This document shows positions 36,266-48,795 of a stretch of 64,000 nt of DNA, piece by piece. The notes below the pieces were generated by a model. That model was not told where the DNA came from and made no database searches. It saw only the letters and a program-made list of their open reading frames with translations. Origin of the DNA: Rutidosis leptorrhynchoides (lineage: Eukaryota > Streptophyta > Magnoliopsida > Asterales > Asteraceae); contig NC_092339.1 in the NCBI RefSeq assembly GCF_046630445.1, positions 80,065,501 through 80,129,500 of the forward strand, written 5' to 3'. The number at the start of each line of letters is the position of its first letter. The stretch's first letter is position 1. A program made the translations under genes and the position numbers.

Positions 36266-36277
36266 TGGTATCAGAGC
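36266..36277 (+). promoter_or_regulatory. Primer-binding site (tRNA-iMet type) of element G
   Basis: TGGTATCAGAGC just after the LTR. Confidence 0.9.
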
Positions 36278-36484
36278 ATTGATTATAGGGAACTCGGATT
36301 GCATTAGTGTGTGTCTAACATGAGTCGTTAGGTCACATTAGTCAGTCTAGTCTATAACCTAGTCGTTAATTGCATTCAAATTTTCATTGCATTTTATTTA
36401 ATTTATCACAATTATACTCATATCCATGCATATACTTGTTGATATTTGTATATGTGGCAAATTTTGGCTAATTGTTAATTCTAG

Positions 36485-37309
36485 ATGGCATCCCTGATTA
36501 GCATCCACTCATCGTCCTCTAGCTCCGATAGTGTTAGTGCTACCTTGCCTACTTTAGTATTACCCGGTTCAGCGACTGTACCACACCCTATTGTACAACC
36601 TATTGTTCAACCTACCGTTCAGCCTACTGTTCTGCCTACTGATCAGCCCGAGAGGACACTGTCCTTCTGATATTTTCACTTACGCCCTGGTGGTGTAAGG
36701 ATGGCATTTACTCCCCGTAAACGGGCGAGGAGCCCTCCACCCGGCTCAGCTCTTACGAGACGTAGTTATATTACCCCACCGGTACCACCTAATGTTACTC
36801 CACATGTGACACCTATTGTTGCTCCACTTATACCACCTACTTGGCCTCTGCCAGATAATGGCAAATGGGGACGCTTACCGAGTATTCTTAGCGTTTGGAG
36901 GGAATTTGAGGGTAGTCCGAACTATGAACTTGGGGAATCCTCCAATACTCCACCCCCAGATCCATTGACTCGGGAACCCTTAGCTCATACCATACATTTG
37001 CTCATTGCCCGTACGCTTAGGCATGAGACTCGTATGGGCATGCTCAGAGAGGCTATTCACTCGGTTCCAACATTTAAGTTGTTTAGAGATACCGAGCATG
37101 AGAATAGGCGATTGTGGTATGATCATCGTGTTATGAGGGCTGATTTGGGACGCTTACAGAATCGCTCTTATGGGGTTCCAAACCAAATTGCTAACATGGA
37201 AAGGCGTAAGTATAATTTTGGGAGGATGTTTGAAGATCTTTTTGCTAGGTTAGCGGCCGTGGAGGATAAGGTCGACCACCTACTTAAGAAGGGTAACCCT
37301 CCTAAGTAG
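36485..37309 (+). pseudogene. ORF-A-like ORF of element G (one in-frame stop)
   Basis: A 275-codon frame broken by a single TGA at 36668-36670. The N-terminus is Ser-rich (SSSSSSDS), followed by a Val/Gln/Pro repeat (IVQPTVQPTV) and a basic motif, FTPRKRARSPPP, that looks like a nuclear localisation signal. A Pro-rich linker then leads to a helical domain containing EPLAHTIHLLIARTLRHE, and the end is a probable coiled coil, LFARLAAVEDKVDHLLKKG. The order and the REPLAHTI/EPVRNTI match relate it to ORF-A of B, D and K, although it is longer. It sits between PBS and gag in an element that does have pol, so ORF-A is not limited to the non-autonomous elements. Function unknown. Confidence 0.65.
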
Positions 37310-37625
37310 GCTCATGTTTAGCTAGTAGTAATGAGATCCCGGCATTTCTAGATTTTTGGATATATTGTAACCACCAGCGGGTTGTGCCGGAATGCTCATA
37401 CTAGAAATCTTTTGTATTTTGAACTTGGGATCTTTTATGTATTAATGATTGTATGGAAGATACTTGTATTTTGACAATTTGATCTTATGTATGTATGCTA
37501 TGGTTGTTTATCTAAAATGTTACGTTGTGAATTGTTTCTACTTATTACAATATCTCATGATGATTATATGGTTGATTTTAATACGGTTTATTTATTTGTT
37601 TTGAAGAATCTTGTCTAAACACACC
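37310..37625 (+). other. Spacer between ORF-A-like ORF and gag, element G
   Basis: No gene. An inverted pair around the CCGGCATTTCTAGA (about 37339) and the matching GCCGGAATGC...TAGAAAT (about 37388) can fold, and could be a leader structure before gag. Confidence 0.4.
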
Positions 37626-38580
37626 ATGAATGCTGAAGAAATTGAACAACTAATAAATCAACGTGTAACGGAAGCACTTGCTGCTGCAAAGCAAACTGAA
37701 AATACTGGCAATGCGAATGTTCCACAAGACATTTACTGGAATTGAGGGTCCAGTGGGATTGACCAGATGGTTTGAGAAATTGGAATCAATCTTCCGAATT
37801 AGCGGTTGTTCTGAGACTGACAGAGTCAAGTTTTCTACTTGCACTTTTGCTGACGGTGTAATGACTTGGTAGAACTCATACGCCCAGTCAGTTGGTATTG
37901 ACATTGCTTATGCGCTTCCATGGGATGAATTCAAAAGGATAACTATTGATGAATATTGCCCGAGGAATGAGGTGCAAAAGTTAGAAATGGAATTCTGGGA
38001 ATTAAAGATGGTTGGAACTGACATCAAAATTTACACCAATCGATTCTTGGAGTTAGCCACAAAGTGTCCCGGTTTAGTCACACCCGAGTATAAACAAATT
38101 GAACGATACATTTGGGGACTTTCACCGGAAATTCAAGGATATGTAACTTCATTAAAGCCTGGAACGATTCAAAGTGCTATTCAAATGGCAAATAATTTGA
38201 ATGAGCAGCATGTTCGCCGTGAAACGACAGAACCCGAATAACAAGTGGAGGTGAAAAATAGTGAAGGTAAGAGAAAATGGCATGGGGGCCATGGGAAGAA
38301 CACCAACAAGAAACACGAGACTGCTAAGAGTGGTAGTGAAGATGCTTCGCCAAAGTCAGGATATAAGGGAAGCAGTCCATTTTGCATACGATGTGAAAGG
38401 CATCATCACGGTTATTATCGGGTAATTTGAGATAAATGTAGGAAGATGGGTCATTTGGCCAAGGATTGTAGGGTCAGGTTCCCGACTCCATCAACAAATA
38501 CGGTTGCATCAGGAAGTTGTTATAAGTGTGGTCAACAAGGATATTTCAAGAAGGATTGTCCAAACAAGAAGAATGTTGGG
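37626..38580 (+). pseudogene. gag of element G (several lesions)
   Basis: Starts at 37626 (MNAEEIEQLINQRVTEAL). A deletion with frame change near 37728 joins it to KTFTGIEGPVGLTRWFEKLE, the core Ty3 Gag domain. A TAG follows VMTW. The domain goes on with ALPWDEFKR, EFWELKMVGTDI and CPGLVTPEY. After a TAA at 38239 a basic linker leads to zinc knuckles. One knuckle has lost its first Cys to TGA (then DKCRKMGHLAKDC); the next, CYKCGQQGYFKKDC, has Tyr where His should be. Both nucleic-acid-binding sites are damaged. Chromovirus-type Gag. Confidence 0.8.
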
Positions 38581-39136
38581 CCAGCGCGTGGCAGATCTTT
38601 TAATATTTCAGCAAAGGAAGCCCGTGAGGATCCTAAATTAGTAACCGGTACGCACCTTCTCAACAATCTTATTGTATTTGCGTTATTTGATACTGGTGCG
38701 GATAGGAGTTTTATATCAAAAGATATTTGTCAAACTATTAATAAACTCCAAGTATTCCGTTGAATTAGCTAATGGCAAAACAACAATGGTAGGAAAGATT
38801 TATCGGGGTTGTACCTTAAATTTAATAGGTATGTGACTTTTAAGATAGATCTAATGCCAATAAAGCTAGGAAGTTTTGTTGTTGTTGTCGGTATGGATTG
38901 GTTGTCCAAAAATAGAGCGAAGATATTTTGCGACGAGAAAATCATTCGCATTTCTCTTACGAATGGTGAAAACTTAATAGTTTCCGGTGATAAAAATGGC
39001 GCAAAATTGAATCTTATCTCGTGGCTGAAAGCTCATAAATACCTAAGAAAGGGGTACTTTGCTATATTAGCACACGTTAAGGAAATTAAGTCAGAAAAGA
39101 AACAACTCGAAGATGTACCCATAGTTAAAAATTATC
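38581..39136 (+). pseudogene. Protease of element G (frameshifted)
   Basis: The active-site region FALFDTGADRSFIS is intact (DTGA). A frameshift near 38760 and a stop near 38833 split the domain. It continues as IDLMPIKLGSFVVVVGMDWL and SKNRAKIFCDEKIIRI, the conserved C-terminal half of chromovirus protease. Another frame change near 39150 leads into RT. Confidence 0.8.
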
Positions 39137-40459
39137 ATGAAGTTTTTACCCGAAGAATTGTCCGGTCTACCACCACTTAGACAAGTGGAATTCCATATTG
39201 ATTTGGTACCAGGAGCTGCACGTGTGGCACGATCACCATATAGATTGGCACCTTCAGAATTGCAAGAATTATCGAACCAATTGCAAGAATTGTTGGACAA
39301 AGGGTTTATTCGACCGAGTTCATCACCGTGGGGAGCTCCTGTCTTGTTTGTTAAAAAGAAGGACAGTTCTTTGCATATGTGTATCGATTATAGAGAGTTA
39401 AATAAACTTACAATAAAGAACCGCTACCCTCTTTCTAGAATTGACAATTTATTAGATCAATTGCAAGGATCCCGTGTTTACTCAAAAATCGACCTAAGAT
39501 CGGGTTATCATCAGTTGAGGGTAAAGGATGAAGACATTCCTAAAATGGCTTTTAGAACCCGCTATGGCCATTACGAATTTTTAGTAATGCCATTTGGTTT
39601 GACCAACGCTCCTGTTGTATTCATGGATCTCATGAATCGGGTATGCAAACCATATTTAGACAAATTTGTTATTGTCTTCATCGACGATATTTTAATATAC
39701 TCTAAGAGTAAGGAGGAGCACGAACATCATTTGCGAATAATCCTGAAGTTGCTAAAAGATGAACAGTTATATGCCAAATTTTCCAAGTGTGATTTTTGGC
39801 TTGAGACGGTACAATTTTTGGTTCATGTAATCAACAGTCAGGGTATTCTTTTCGACTCGGCTAAAATCAAGGCTATAAAGAGTTGGGAAGTTCTGAAGAC
39901 CCCAACACAGATCCGTCAATTTTTAGGTCTTGTTGGTTACTACAGAAGGTTTATTCAAGACTTTTCAAAGATCGCAAAACCTTTAACAGCGTTGACTCAC
40001 AAGGGTAAGAAATTTGAGTGGTCTAAAGAGCAAGAATCTGCGTTCCAGTTGTTAAAACTGAAACAGACCACCGCACCTATCTTGGCATTACCGGAAGGTA
40101 ATGATGATTTTGTTTTTTATTGTGACGCATCGTGTCAAGGACTTCGTTGCGTATTAATGCAACGGAAGAAAGTTATCGCTTATGCCTCTAGAGAGTTGAA
40201 GATTCATGAACAGAATTATACGACCCACGACTTGAAATTAGGAGCCGTGGTGTTCGCTCTCAAAATGTGGAGACACTATCTTTATGGGAAAAAGTGTACC
40301 ATTTACACTGACCACAAAAGTCTTCAGCACATTTTGAACCAAAAGCAACTAAATATGAGGCAGAGACGTTGGGTTGAGTTATTGAACGATTACGACTGCG
40401 AAATTCGTTATCATCCTGGTAAGGAAAATGTAGTCGCTGATGCTTTAAGCAGGAAATAA
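39137..40459 (+). CDS. Reverse transcriptase-RNase H of element G (open frame, RNase H catalytic Glu changed)
   Basis: A 440-codon open frame. The RT domain starts near residue 40 with [20 protein letters not shown], followed by [15 protein letters not shown] and [17 protein letters not shown]. The palm motif MPFGLTNAP and the catalytic FIDDILIYS follow (the FIDD form is usual here), then the thumb region [16 protein letters not shown]. RNase H begins at [10 protein letters not shown] and includes IYTDHKSLQ and the end [15 protein letters not shown]. In the RNase H the conserved HDLEL reads HDLKL, which removes the expected catalytic Glu. The frame is open but is flanked by broken gag, protease and integrase. 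It is therefore a relic, not a functional gene, and the first codons are set by the reading frame and not by a natural start. Confidence 0.85.
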   Translation: MKFLPEELSGLPPLRQVEFHIDLVPGAARVARSPYRLAPSELQELSNQLQELLDKGFIRPSSSPWGAPVLFVKKKDSSLHMCIDYRELNKLTIKNRYPLSRIDNLLDQLQGSRVYSKIDLRSGYHQLRVKDEDIPKMAFRTRYGHYEFLVMPFGLTNAPVVFMDLMNRVCKPYLDKFVIVFIDDILIYSKSKEEHEHHLRIILKLLKDEQLYAKFSKCDFWLETVQFLVHVINSQGILFDSAKIKAIKSWEVLKTPTQIRQFLGLVGYYRRFIQDFSKIAKPLTALTHKGKKFEWSKEQESAFQLLKLKQTTAPILALPEGNDDFVFYCDASCQGLRCVLMQRKKVIAYASRELKIHEQNYTTHDLKLGAVVFALKMWRHYLYGKKCTIYTDHKSLQHILNQKQLNMRQRRWVELLNDYDCEIRYHPGKENVVADALSRK

Positions 40460-40959
40460 ATAATCAGAACTCTCAGAGTTCGTGCATTAAACATAACAGT
40501 TCACACAAATCTCACTTCTCATATTCGAGATGCTCAACAAGAAACCCTTAAAGAGGAAAATGTAAGGGATGAGATGATAAAAGGACTCAAGAAACAATTC
40601 GAAGTGAGAGAGGATGGAACTCGATATTTTACTGGTCGAATTTAGGTACTGAGATTCGGTGATCTAAGGAAACTGGTATTGGATGAAGCACACAAGACGA
40701 GATATTCAATTCATCCATGATTCGGAAAGATGTATCACAATCTCAAAGAATTTTATTGGTGGCCAAATTTGAAAGCCGATGTTGCTACTTATGTTGAAAA
40801 GTGTTTGACTTGTGTAAAAGTCAAAGCTGAGAACCAGAAACCGTCAGGGTTATTACAACAACCTGAGATTCCTTTGTGGAAATAGGAACGAATAACAATG
40901 GATTTCATCACCAAATTGCCAAAGACTGCAAGCGGGTACGACACCATTTGGGTAATAGA
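40460..40959 (+). pseudogene. Integrase, N-terminal part, of element G (stops; cut by element H)
   Basis: In frame after RNase H through a TAA: EVREDGTRYFTGRI, TAG, then VLRFGDLRKLVLDEAHKTRY and [17 protein letters not shown]. The zinc-binding Cys pair is [14 protein letters not shown], followed by [12 protein letters not shown], and the first catalytic Asp in [20 protein letters not shown]. The sequence breaks after WVI at the insertion of element H. The missing part would hold the other two catalytic residues and the C-terminal domain. Confidence 0.85.
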
Positions 40960-41967
40960 TGTAACACCCTGATTTTTTTTATATATATCACAGCGGAAGT
41001 ACATTTAATTACTAAAATAATCCTGGTTAACGTTTACAAACTACAGTTAACAAATCAACTTAGTTAACATTATTACAATATTCCAAAATAACGGTGTTAC
41101 TTAAAAACATTACAAAATCAGAAAACATCAGAGTTCTGCATAATGTCAAACATGTCTTCAACCCATCTGTATCACCCTTCTAACCAGCAGTACCTAAACC
41201 TGCAAGGGGTGGAAATATGGGGGAATTAGCACAACTGCTAAGTGAATGGATACTATCTAACAGACCAAGCATAAGCAACTGAACATGCAAGGGTTACCTA
41301 TATGCTAACGTCCTGAACTAGCATACAACAACAACTGACAATATGAGGATCGGCGGCTTGTACGAGCACACGACTTAGCTAATCAGGCTACTGTCTACTG
41401 ATAGTCTGCTTTACTGAATCAACTGCATAACCATCCAGACGTAACACATGCATCCTTCTATGCTATACTGAACAATCAGTAACATCATGACCCGACCAGG
41501 CTACCAAAGTCGACCTCACACCAACCCTACCTTGCCGCCTAGGTGGGTTCCCAGCCTTGCCGCCTCCGTTGGTGTCCAACTAACAGTGCGTACATAAGAT
41601 CACAGATAACCAGTCATGCAATCGTCCTAACTAGCATGACAATATCTAACTACACATGATATTCATACAGGATATAAACATAAGAGTAGAGAGTTTGAAC
41701 AAGTAGCGTGTCAGCTACTTAATACTCTATCTGGAGATAGATCCACTCACCGAATACCAGCAACTAGCTCAGATAATCTATCACTAAGCTGCTCCCTTAT
41801 CCTTATCACCTGAACATAAGGCAAATCAAGTTAGTTTCTCTCTGTTAGCGCAAAACAGCATATTACAGCAAATCAGTATTAAAAGCGCCACTAAAAGTCC
41901 ACCTAACACTTATGCATTTTCAGAATTTACATTCTGATTATCATAAGTCACGCGGGCAGCATAATGG
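40960..41967 (-). repeat. Element H: truncated chromovirus-like LTR (minus strand)
   Basis: The end at 40960 reads TGTAACACCCTGA. As a reverse complement this is ...TCAGGGTGTTACA, the common 3' end of Tekay-type LTRs. The minus strand also has CCCCTTGCAGGTTTAGG near 41195, the equivalent of the CTCAGGT block in the other LTRs. It interrupts G's integrase, with ATAGA as possible target duplication. It ends at 41967 where LTR I begins. No gene inside. Confidence 0.6.
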
Positions 41968-42583
41968 TGATAATGCTAAAAACGAACATATATTTCATAG
42001 CATTATCCCTCAAGAAAGACACGCTTTTAGTTGCAATTGTTCTATTTACAAGTGATATTCGTTTAAATAATAAAAGGTGAAGACAAAAGACAGATTCGAC
42101 GAATTGAAGACGCAAACGACCAAAAAGCTCAAAAGTACAAAGTACAATCAAAATGGTTCAAATTATTGATAAGAAACGTCTCAAAATTACAAGAGTACAA
42201 AATGCGAAACGCAAAGTACAAGATATTAAATTATACGCAAGGACGTTCGAAAATCCAGAATCGGGACCAAAGTCAACTCTCAACGCTCGACGCAATGGAC
42301 TAAAAATTATGAGTCAACTATGCACAAGAATATAATATAATATTTAAATTTAAATAACTATATAAATTATTTATATATTATATTATATATTATAAACGTC
42401 GGCAAACAAGAAAATAAAGGAGTGTGAGCTGATACCTACCACCATGCGATCGCATGGCTTGTAGGCATATTTTCCATGCGATCGCGTGGCCCTGAAATCC
42501 AGGCCACATGCTATAAATTCGCGTGTTTTGGCTCAGTTTTAAAATATATATCCATCCCATCTCTCTATCTATCATGTATAATA

Positions 42584-42620
<37 letters not shown>

Positions 42621-43817
42621 TTTAATTTTAATTTTAATTTTAATTCTAATAATAAGGGTATGTTAGCGAATGTTGTAAGGGTGTAAGTCGAAATTCTGTC
42701 CGTGTAACGCTACGCTATTTTTAATCACTGTAAGTTATGGTTAATCTTATTTTTAAATTAATGTCTCATAACTAAGTTATTATTATGCTTATTTAATACC
42801 GAAGTAATCGTGATATTGGGCTAAATACTAAAATTGGGTAATTGAACTTTGGATCATAATTGAGGTTTGGATAAAAGAACGACACTTGTAGAAATTAGAC
42901 TATGGGCTATTAATGGGTTTTATATTAATTAAATGATACCTCGTTGATTTAATATATAGACTTATAATTTGACGTGTTTATATATAACCACATACGCTTG
43001 ACTGGGCGCGGTGGGCGGGATATCTATAAATACCAATAATTGTTCATTTTACCGGACACGGGATTGGATTAATAGTTAATAGACTTGTTGAAACAGGGGT
43101 GGATTACATTCAAGGGTAATTGGTGTAATTGTTAACAAAGTAGTAAAACCTTGGTTTACACGTAGTCGATAACCTGGTGTATTCATTAAACAAAGTATTA
43201 AGACCTTGTTACAATTCGAATCCCCAATTAGCTGGAATATTTAACTTCGGGAATAAGAATAATTTGACGAAGACTTTCGCACTTTATGATTATGACTGAT
43301 GGACTATTATGGACAAATCCGTATGGACATATCGAATAATCCAGGACAAAGGACAATTAACCCATGGGAATAAACAAAAAATCAACACGTCGAATATCAT
43401 GATTATGGAAGTTTAAATAAGCATAATTCTTTTATTTCATATTTATTTGCACTTTTAATTATCGCACTTTTATTTATTGTCTTTGTATTTAATTGCACTT
43501 TTAATTTTCGTACTCTTTTAATTATCGCACTTTTATTTATCGTTATTTTATTATCGTTATTTACTTTACGTTTTAAATTAAGTTATATTTATTTTTAATA
43601 TTTTACATTAGGTTTTAACTGCGATTAAAGTTTTAAAAATCGACAAACCGGTCATTAAACGGTAAAAACCCCCTTTTATAATAATAATACTACTTATAGA
43701 TATTTTTATATTTTTACAATTATAAGCTAAAAATATAGCGTTAAGCTTGTTTAAAAGATCCCTGTGGAACGAACCGGACTTACTAAAAACTACACTACTG
43801 TACGATTAGGTACACTG
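41968..43817 (+). repeat. Element I: Athila/Tat-like LTR, 3' end cut off by element J
   Basis: Begins TGATAATGCTAAAAACG with AATGG to its left and follows LTR A (1222-3218) closely to the ACTACACTACTGTACG block. It stops at about 43817, some 150 bases before the expected end, where J's LTR starts. No internal sequence lies to the left, so it is either a solo LTR or the 5' LTR of an element whose body is beyond the stack. Confidence 0.8.
42442..42518 (+). promoter_or_regulatory. LTR promoter of element I: two palindromes and a TATA box
   Basis: CCATGCGATCGCATGG (42442-42457, perfect) and CCATGCGATCGCGTGG (42474-42489, one mismatch) precede TATAAAT (42512-42518). The first palindrome is identical to the one at 8696-8711 in element B. 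Confidence 0.65.
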
Positions 43818-46800
43818 TGAAATGTCCCGTTCTTATTGATTAAAAACGTTCCATATTAATTGATTTCGTTGCGAGGTTTTGACCTCTATATGAGACGTTT
43901 TTCAAAGACTGCATTCATTTTTAAAATAAACCATAACCTTTATTTCATAAATAAAGGTTTAAAAAGATTTACGTAGATTATCAAATAATGATAATCTAAA
44001 ATATCCTGTTTACACATGACTATTACATAATGGTTTACAATACAAATATGTTACATCGAAATCAGTTTCTTGAATGCAGTTTTTACACAATATCATACAA
44101 ACATGGACTCCAAATCTTGTCCTTATTTTAGTATGCAACAGCGGAAGCTCTTAGTATTCAACTGAGAATAAACAAGCTTTAAACGTCAACAAAAATGTTG
44201 GTGAGTTATAGGTTTAACCTATATATATCAAATCGTAACAACAGACCACAAGATTTCATATTTCAATACACATCCCATACATAGAGATAAAAATCATTCA
44301 TATGGTGAACACCTGGTAACCGACATTAACAAGATGCATATATAAGAATATTCCCATCATTCCGGGACACCCTTCGGATATGATATAAATTTCGAAGTAC
44401 TAAAGCATCCGGTACTTTGGATGGGGTTTGTTAGGCCCAATAGATCTATCTTTAGGATTCGCGTCAATTAGGGTGTCTGTTCCCTAATTCTTAGATTACC
44501 AGACTTAATGAAAAGGGGCATATTCGATTTCGATAATTCAACCATAGAATGTAGTTTCACGTACTTGTGTCTATTTTGTAAATCATTTATGAAACCTGCA
44601 TGTATTCTCATCCCAAAAATATTAGATTTTAAAAGTGGGACTATAACTCACTTTCACAGATTTTTTACTTCGTCGGGAAGTAAGACTTGGCCACTGGTTG
44701 ATTCACGAACCTATAACAATATATACATATATATCAAAGTATGTTCAAAATATATTTACAACACTTTTAATATATTTTGATGTTTTAAGTTTATTAAGTC
44801 AGCTGTCCTCGTTAGTAACCTACAACTAGTTGTCCACAGTTAGATGTACAAAAATAAATCGATAAACATCTTGAATCAATCCACGACCCAGTGTATACGT
44901 ATCTCAGTATTGATCACAACTCAAACTATATATATTTTGGAATCAACCTCAACCCTGTATAGCTAACTCCAACATTCACATATAGAGTGTCTATGGTTGT
45001 TCCGAAATATATATAGATGTGTCGACATGATAGGTCGAAACATTGTATATGTGTCTATGGTATCTCAAGATTACATAATATACAATACAAGTTGATTAAG
45101 TTATGGTTGGAATAGATTTGTTACCAATTTTCACGTAGCTAAAATGAGAAAAATTATCCAATCTTGTTTTACCCATAACTTCTTCATTTTAAATCCGTTT
45201 TGAGTGAATCAAATTGCTATGGTTTCATATTGAACTCTATTTTATGAATCTAAACAGAAAAAGTATAGGTTTATAGTCGGAAAAATAAGTTACAAGTCAT
45301 TTTTGTAAAGGTAGTCATTTCAGTCCAAAGAACGACGTCTGGATGACCATTTTAGAAAACATACTTCCACTTTGAGTTTAACCATAATTTTTGGATATAG
45401 TTTCATGTTCATAATAAAAATCATTTTCCCAAAATAACAACTTTTAAATCAAAGTTTATCATAGTTTTTAATTAACTAACCCAAAATAGCCCGCGGTGTT
45501 ACTACGACGGCGTAAATCCGGTTTTACGGTGTTTTTCGTGTTTCCAGGTTTTAAATCATTAAGTTAGCATATCATATAGATATAGAACATGTGTTTAGTT
45601 GTTTTTAAAAGTCAAGTTATAAGGATTAACTTTTATTTGCGAAAAAGTTTAGAATTAACTAAACTATGTTCTAGTGATTACAAGTTTAAACCTTCGAATA
45701 AGATAGCTTTATATGTATGAATCGAATGATGTTATGAACATCATTACTACCTCAAGTTCCTTGGATAAACCTACTGGAAATGAGAAAAATAGATCTAGCT
45801 TCAAAGGATCCTTGGATGGCTTGAAAGTTCTTGAAGCAGAATCATGACACGAAAACAATTTCAAGTAAGATTTCCACTCGAAATAAGATTGTTATAGTTA
45901 TAGAAATTGAGTTAAAGTTTGAATATGATTATTACCTTGTATTAGAAAGATAACCTACTGTAAGTAACAAAGGTTTCTTGATCTTGGATGATTACTTGAA
46001 ATGGATTTAGAAAACTTGGAAGTAAACTTGCAATCTTGGAAGTATTCTTGATTTTATGAAACTAGAACTTTTGGAATTTATGAAGAACACTTAGAACTTG
46101 AAGATAGAACTTGAGAGAGATCAATTAGATTAAGAAAATTGAAGAATGAAAGTGTTTGTAGGTGTTTTTGATCGTTGGTGTATGGATTAGATATAAAGGA
46201 TATGTAATTTTGTTTTCATGTAAATAAGTCATGAATGATTACTCATATTTTTGTAATTTTATGAGATATTTCATGCTAGTTTCCAAATGATGGTTCCCAC
46301 ATGTGTTAGGTGACTCACATGAGCTGCTAAGAGCTGATCATTGGTGTGTATATACCAATAGTACATACATCTAAAAGCTGTGTATTGTACGAGTACGAAT
46401 ACGGGTGCATACGAGTAGAATTGTTGATGAAACTGAACGAGGATGTAATTGTAAGCATTTTTGTTAAGTAGAAGTATTTTGATAAGTGTCTTGAAGTATT
46501 TCAAAAGTGTATGAATACATATTAAAACACTACATGTATATACATTTTAACTGAGTCGTTAAGTCATCGTTAGTCGTTACATGTAAATGTTGTTTTGAAA
46601 CCTATAGGTTAACGATCTTGTTGAATTTTGTTAACCCATTGTTTATTATAACAAATGAGATGTTAAATTGTTATATTATCATGATATTATGATATATAAT
46701 ATATCTTAGTATGATATATATACAGTTAAATGTCGTTACAACGATAATCGTTACATATATATCTCGTTTCGAAATCATTAAGTTAGTAGTATTATTTTTT

Positions 46801-47255
46801 ACATATGTATTTCATTGTTAATACACTTAATAATATATTTACTTATCATTTAACATAATTAACCAAGTGTATCAATATCTTAATATGATTCATATGTACC
46901 TAGTAAGACGTTGTTATAACGATAATCGTTATATATATCGTTTTCGAGTTTCTTAAATTAATAGTCTCATTTTTATGTATATAACTCATTGTTAAAATAC
47001 CTAATGAGATACATACTTATAATAAAATCATGTTAACTATATATATAACCATATATATGTCATCGTATAGTTTTTAAAAGTTTTAACGTTCGTGAATCAC
47101 CGGTCAACTTGGGTGGTCAATTGTCTATATGAAACCTATTTCAATTAATCAAGTCTTAACAAGTTTGATTGTTTAACACGTTGGAAACACTTAATCATGT
47201 AAATAACAATTTCATTTAATATATATATAAACATGGAAAAGTTCGGGTCACTACA
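43818..47255 (-). repeat. 3' LTR of element J (complete)
   Basis: About 3.44 kb. On the minus strand it starts TGTAGTGACCCGAAC (47255) and ends GGGACATTTCA. The conserved hairpin CTCACCAACATTTTTGTTGA (minus strand) is near 44176-44215. No gene. Confidence 0.85.
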
Positions 47256-47290
47256 GTACTTACCCGTTAAATAAATTTCGTCCCGAAATT
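47256..47290 (-). promoter_or_regulatory. Polypurine tract of element J
   Basis: Minus strand TTTAACGGGTAAGTAC before the LTR start, preceded by TTTCGGGACGAAATTT as in B and K. Confidence 0.75.
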
Positions 47291-48795
47291 TTAAGCAGTT
47301 GGAGGTGTTGACGTATCTTCTGGAAATAAATGCGGGTATTTATTCTTCATCTGATCTTCACTCTCCCAGGTGAACTCGGGTCCTCTACGAGCATTCCATC
47401 GAACCTTAACAATCGGTATCTTGTTTTGTTTAAGTCTCTTAACCTCACGATCCATTATTTCGACGGGTTCTTCAATGAATTGAAGTTTTTCATTGATTTG
47501 GATTACGTCCAACGGAATAGTGAGATCTTCTTTAGCAAAACATTTCTTCAAATTTGAGACGTGGAAAGTGTTATATACAGCCGCGAGTTGTTGAGGTAGC
47601 TCCAGTTGGTAAGCTACTGGTCCGACACGATCTATAATCTTGAATGGTCCAATGTACCTTGGATTTAGTTTCCCCCGTTTACCAAATCGAACAACGCCTT
47701 TCCAAGGTGAAACCTTAAGCATGACCATTTCTCCAATTTCAACTCTATATCTTTTCTTTTACTGTCCGCGTAGCTCTTTTGTCGACTCTGGGCGGTTTTC
47801 AATCTTTGTTGAATTTGGATGATTTTCTCGGTAGTTTCTTGTATTATCTCCGGACCCGTAATCTGTCTATCCCCCACTTCACTCCAACAAATTGGAGACC
47901 TGCACTTTCTACCATAAAGTGCTTCAAACGGCGCCATCTCAATGCTTGAATGGTAGCTGTTGTTGTAGGAAAATTCTGCTAACGGTAGATGTCGATCCCA
48001 ACTGTTTCCGAAATCAATAACACAAGCTCGTAGCATGTCTTCAAGCATTTGTATCATCCTTTTGCTCTGCCCATCAGTTTGTGGATGATAGGCAGTACTC
48101 ATGTCTAGACGAGTTCCCAATGCTTGCTGTAATGTCTACCAGAATCTTGAAATAAATCTGCCATCCCTATCAGAGATAATAGAGATTGGTATTCCATGTC
48201 TGGAGACGACTTCCTTCAAATACAGTCGTGCTAACTTCTCCATCTTGTCATCTTCTCTTATTGGCGGGAAGTGTGCTGACTTGGTGAGACGATCAACTAT
48301 TACCCAAATAGTATCATAACCACTTGCAGTCCTTGGCAATTTAGTGATGAAATCCATGGTAATGTTTTCCCATTTCCATTCCGGGATTTCGGGTTGTTGT
48401 AGTAGACCTGATGGTTTCTGATGTTCAGCTTTGACCTTAGAACACGTCAAACATTCTCCTACATATTTAGCAATATCGACTTTCATACCTGGCCACCAAA
48501 AATGTTTCTTAAGATCCTTGTACATCTTCCCCGTTTCAGGATGTATTGAGTATCTGGTTTTATGAGCTTCTCTAAGTACCATTTCTCTCATATCTCCAAA
48601 TTTTGATACCCAAATTCTTTCAGCCCTATATCGGGTTCCGTCTTCCCGAATATTAAGATGCTTCTCCGATCCTTTGGGTATTTCATCCTTTAAATTTCCC
48701 TCTTTTAAAACTCCTTGTTGCACCTCCTTTATTTGAGTAGTAAGGTTATTGTGAATCATTATATTCATAGATTTTACTCGAATGGGTTCTCTGTC
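47291..48795 (-). pseudogene. Integrase and chromodomain-like tail of element J (stop, frameshift, catalytic Glu to Lys)
   Basis: Domains on the minus strand: the zinc-binding region from [17 protein letters not shown] to [14 protein letters not shown], then the core with Asp in [12 protein letters not shown] and [10 protein letters not shown]. An in-frame TAG follows RFW. The motif [10 protein letters not shown] has Lys where the D,D-35-E Glu (TDGQSER in relatives) is expected. A frameshift near 47745 leads to the C-terminal part, [20 protein letters not shown], and the chromodomain-like tail [20 protein letters not shown], ending at 47291. Chromovirus chromodomains target insertion to heterochromatin; the same tail is the only pol remnant in K. 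Confidence 0.85.

Larger units (their letters stand above)
33493..40959 (+). mobile_element. Element G: chromovirus (Tekay/Del-like) Ty3 element, 5' part with gag-pol, cut at integrase
   Basis: 5' LTR 33493-36263, tRNA-iMet-type PBS, an ORF-A-like ORF, gag, protease, RT, RNase H and the first third of integrase. The reading then stops at 40959, where LTR fragment H begins. Several nonsense codons are Trp TGG to TAG changes, which fits decay of methylated C on the other strand. The rest of the element may lie beyond the nested stack to the right, outside the window. Confidence 0.85.

Noticed and set aside
44508..44780. 90-codon ORF repeated at 53209-53481
   Set aside because: LTR sequence of J on the antisense strand; duplicated only through the LTR pair.
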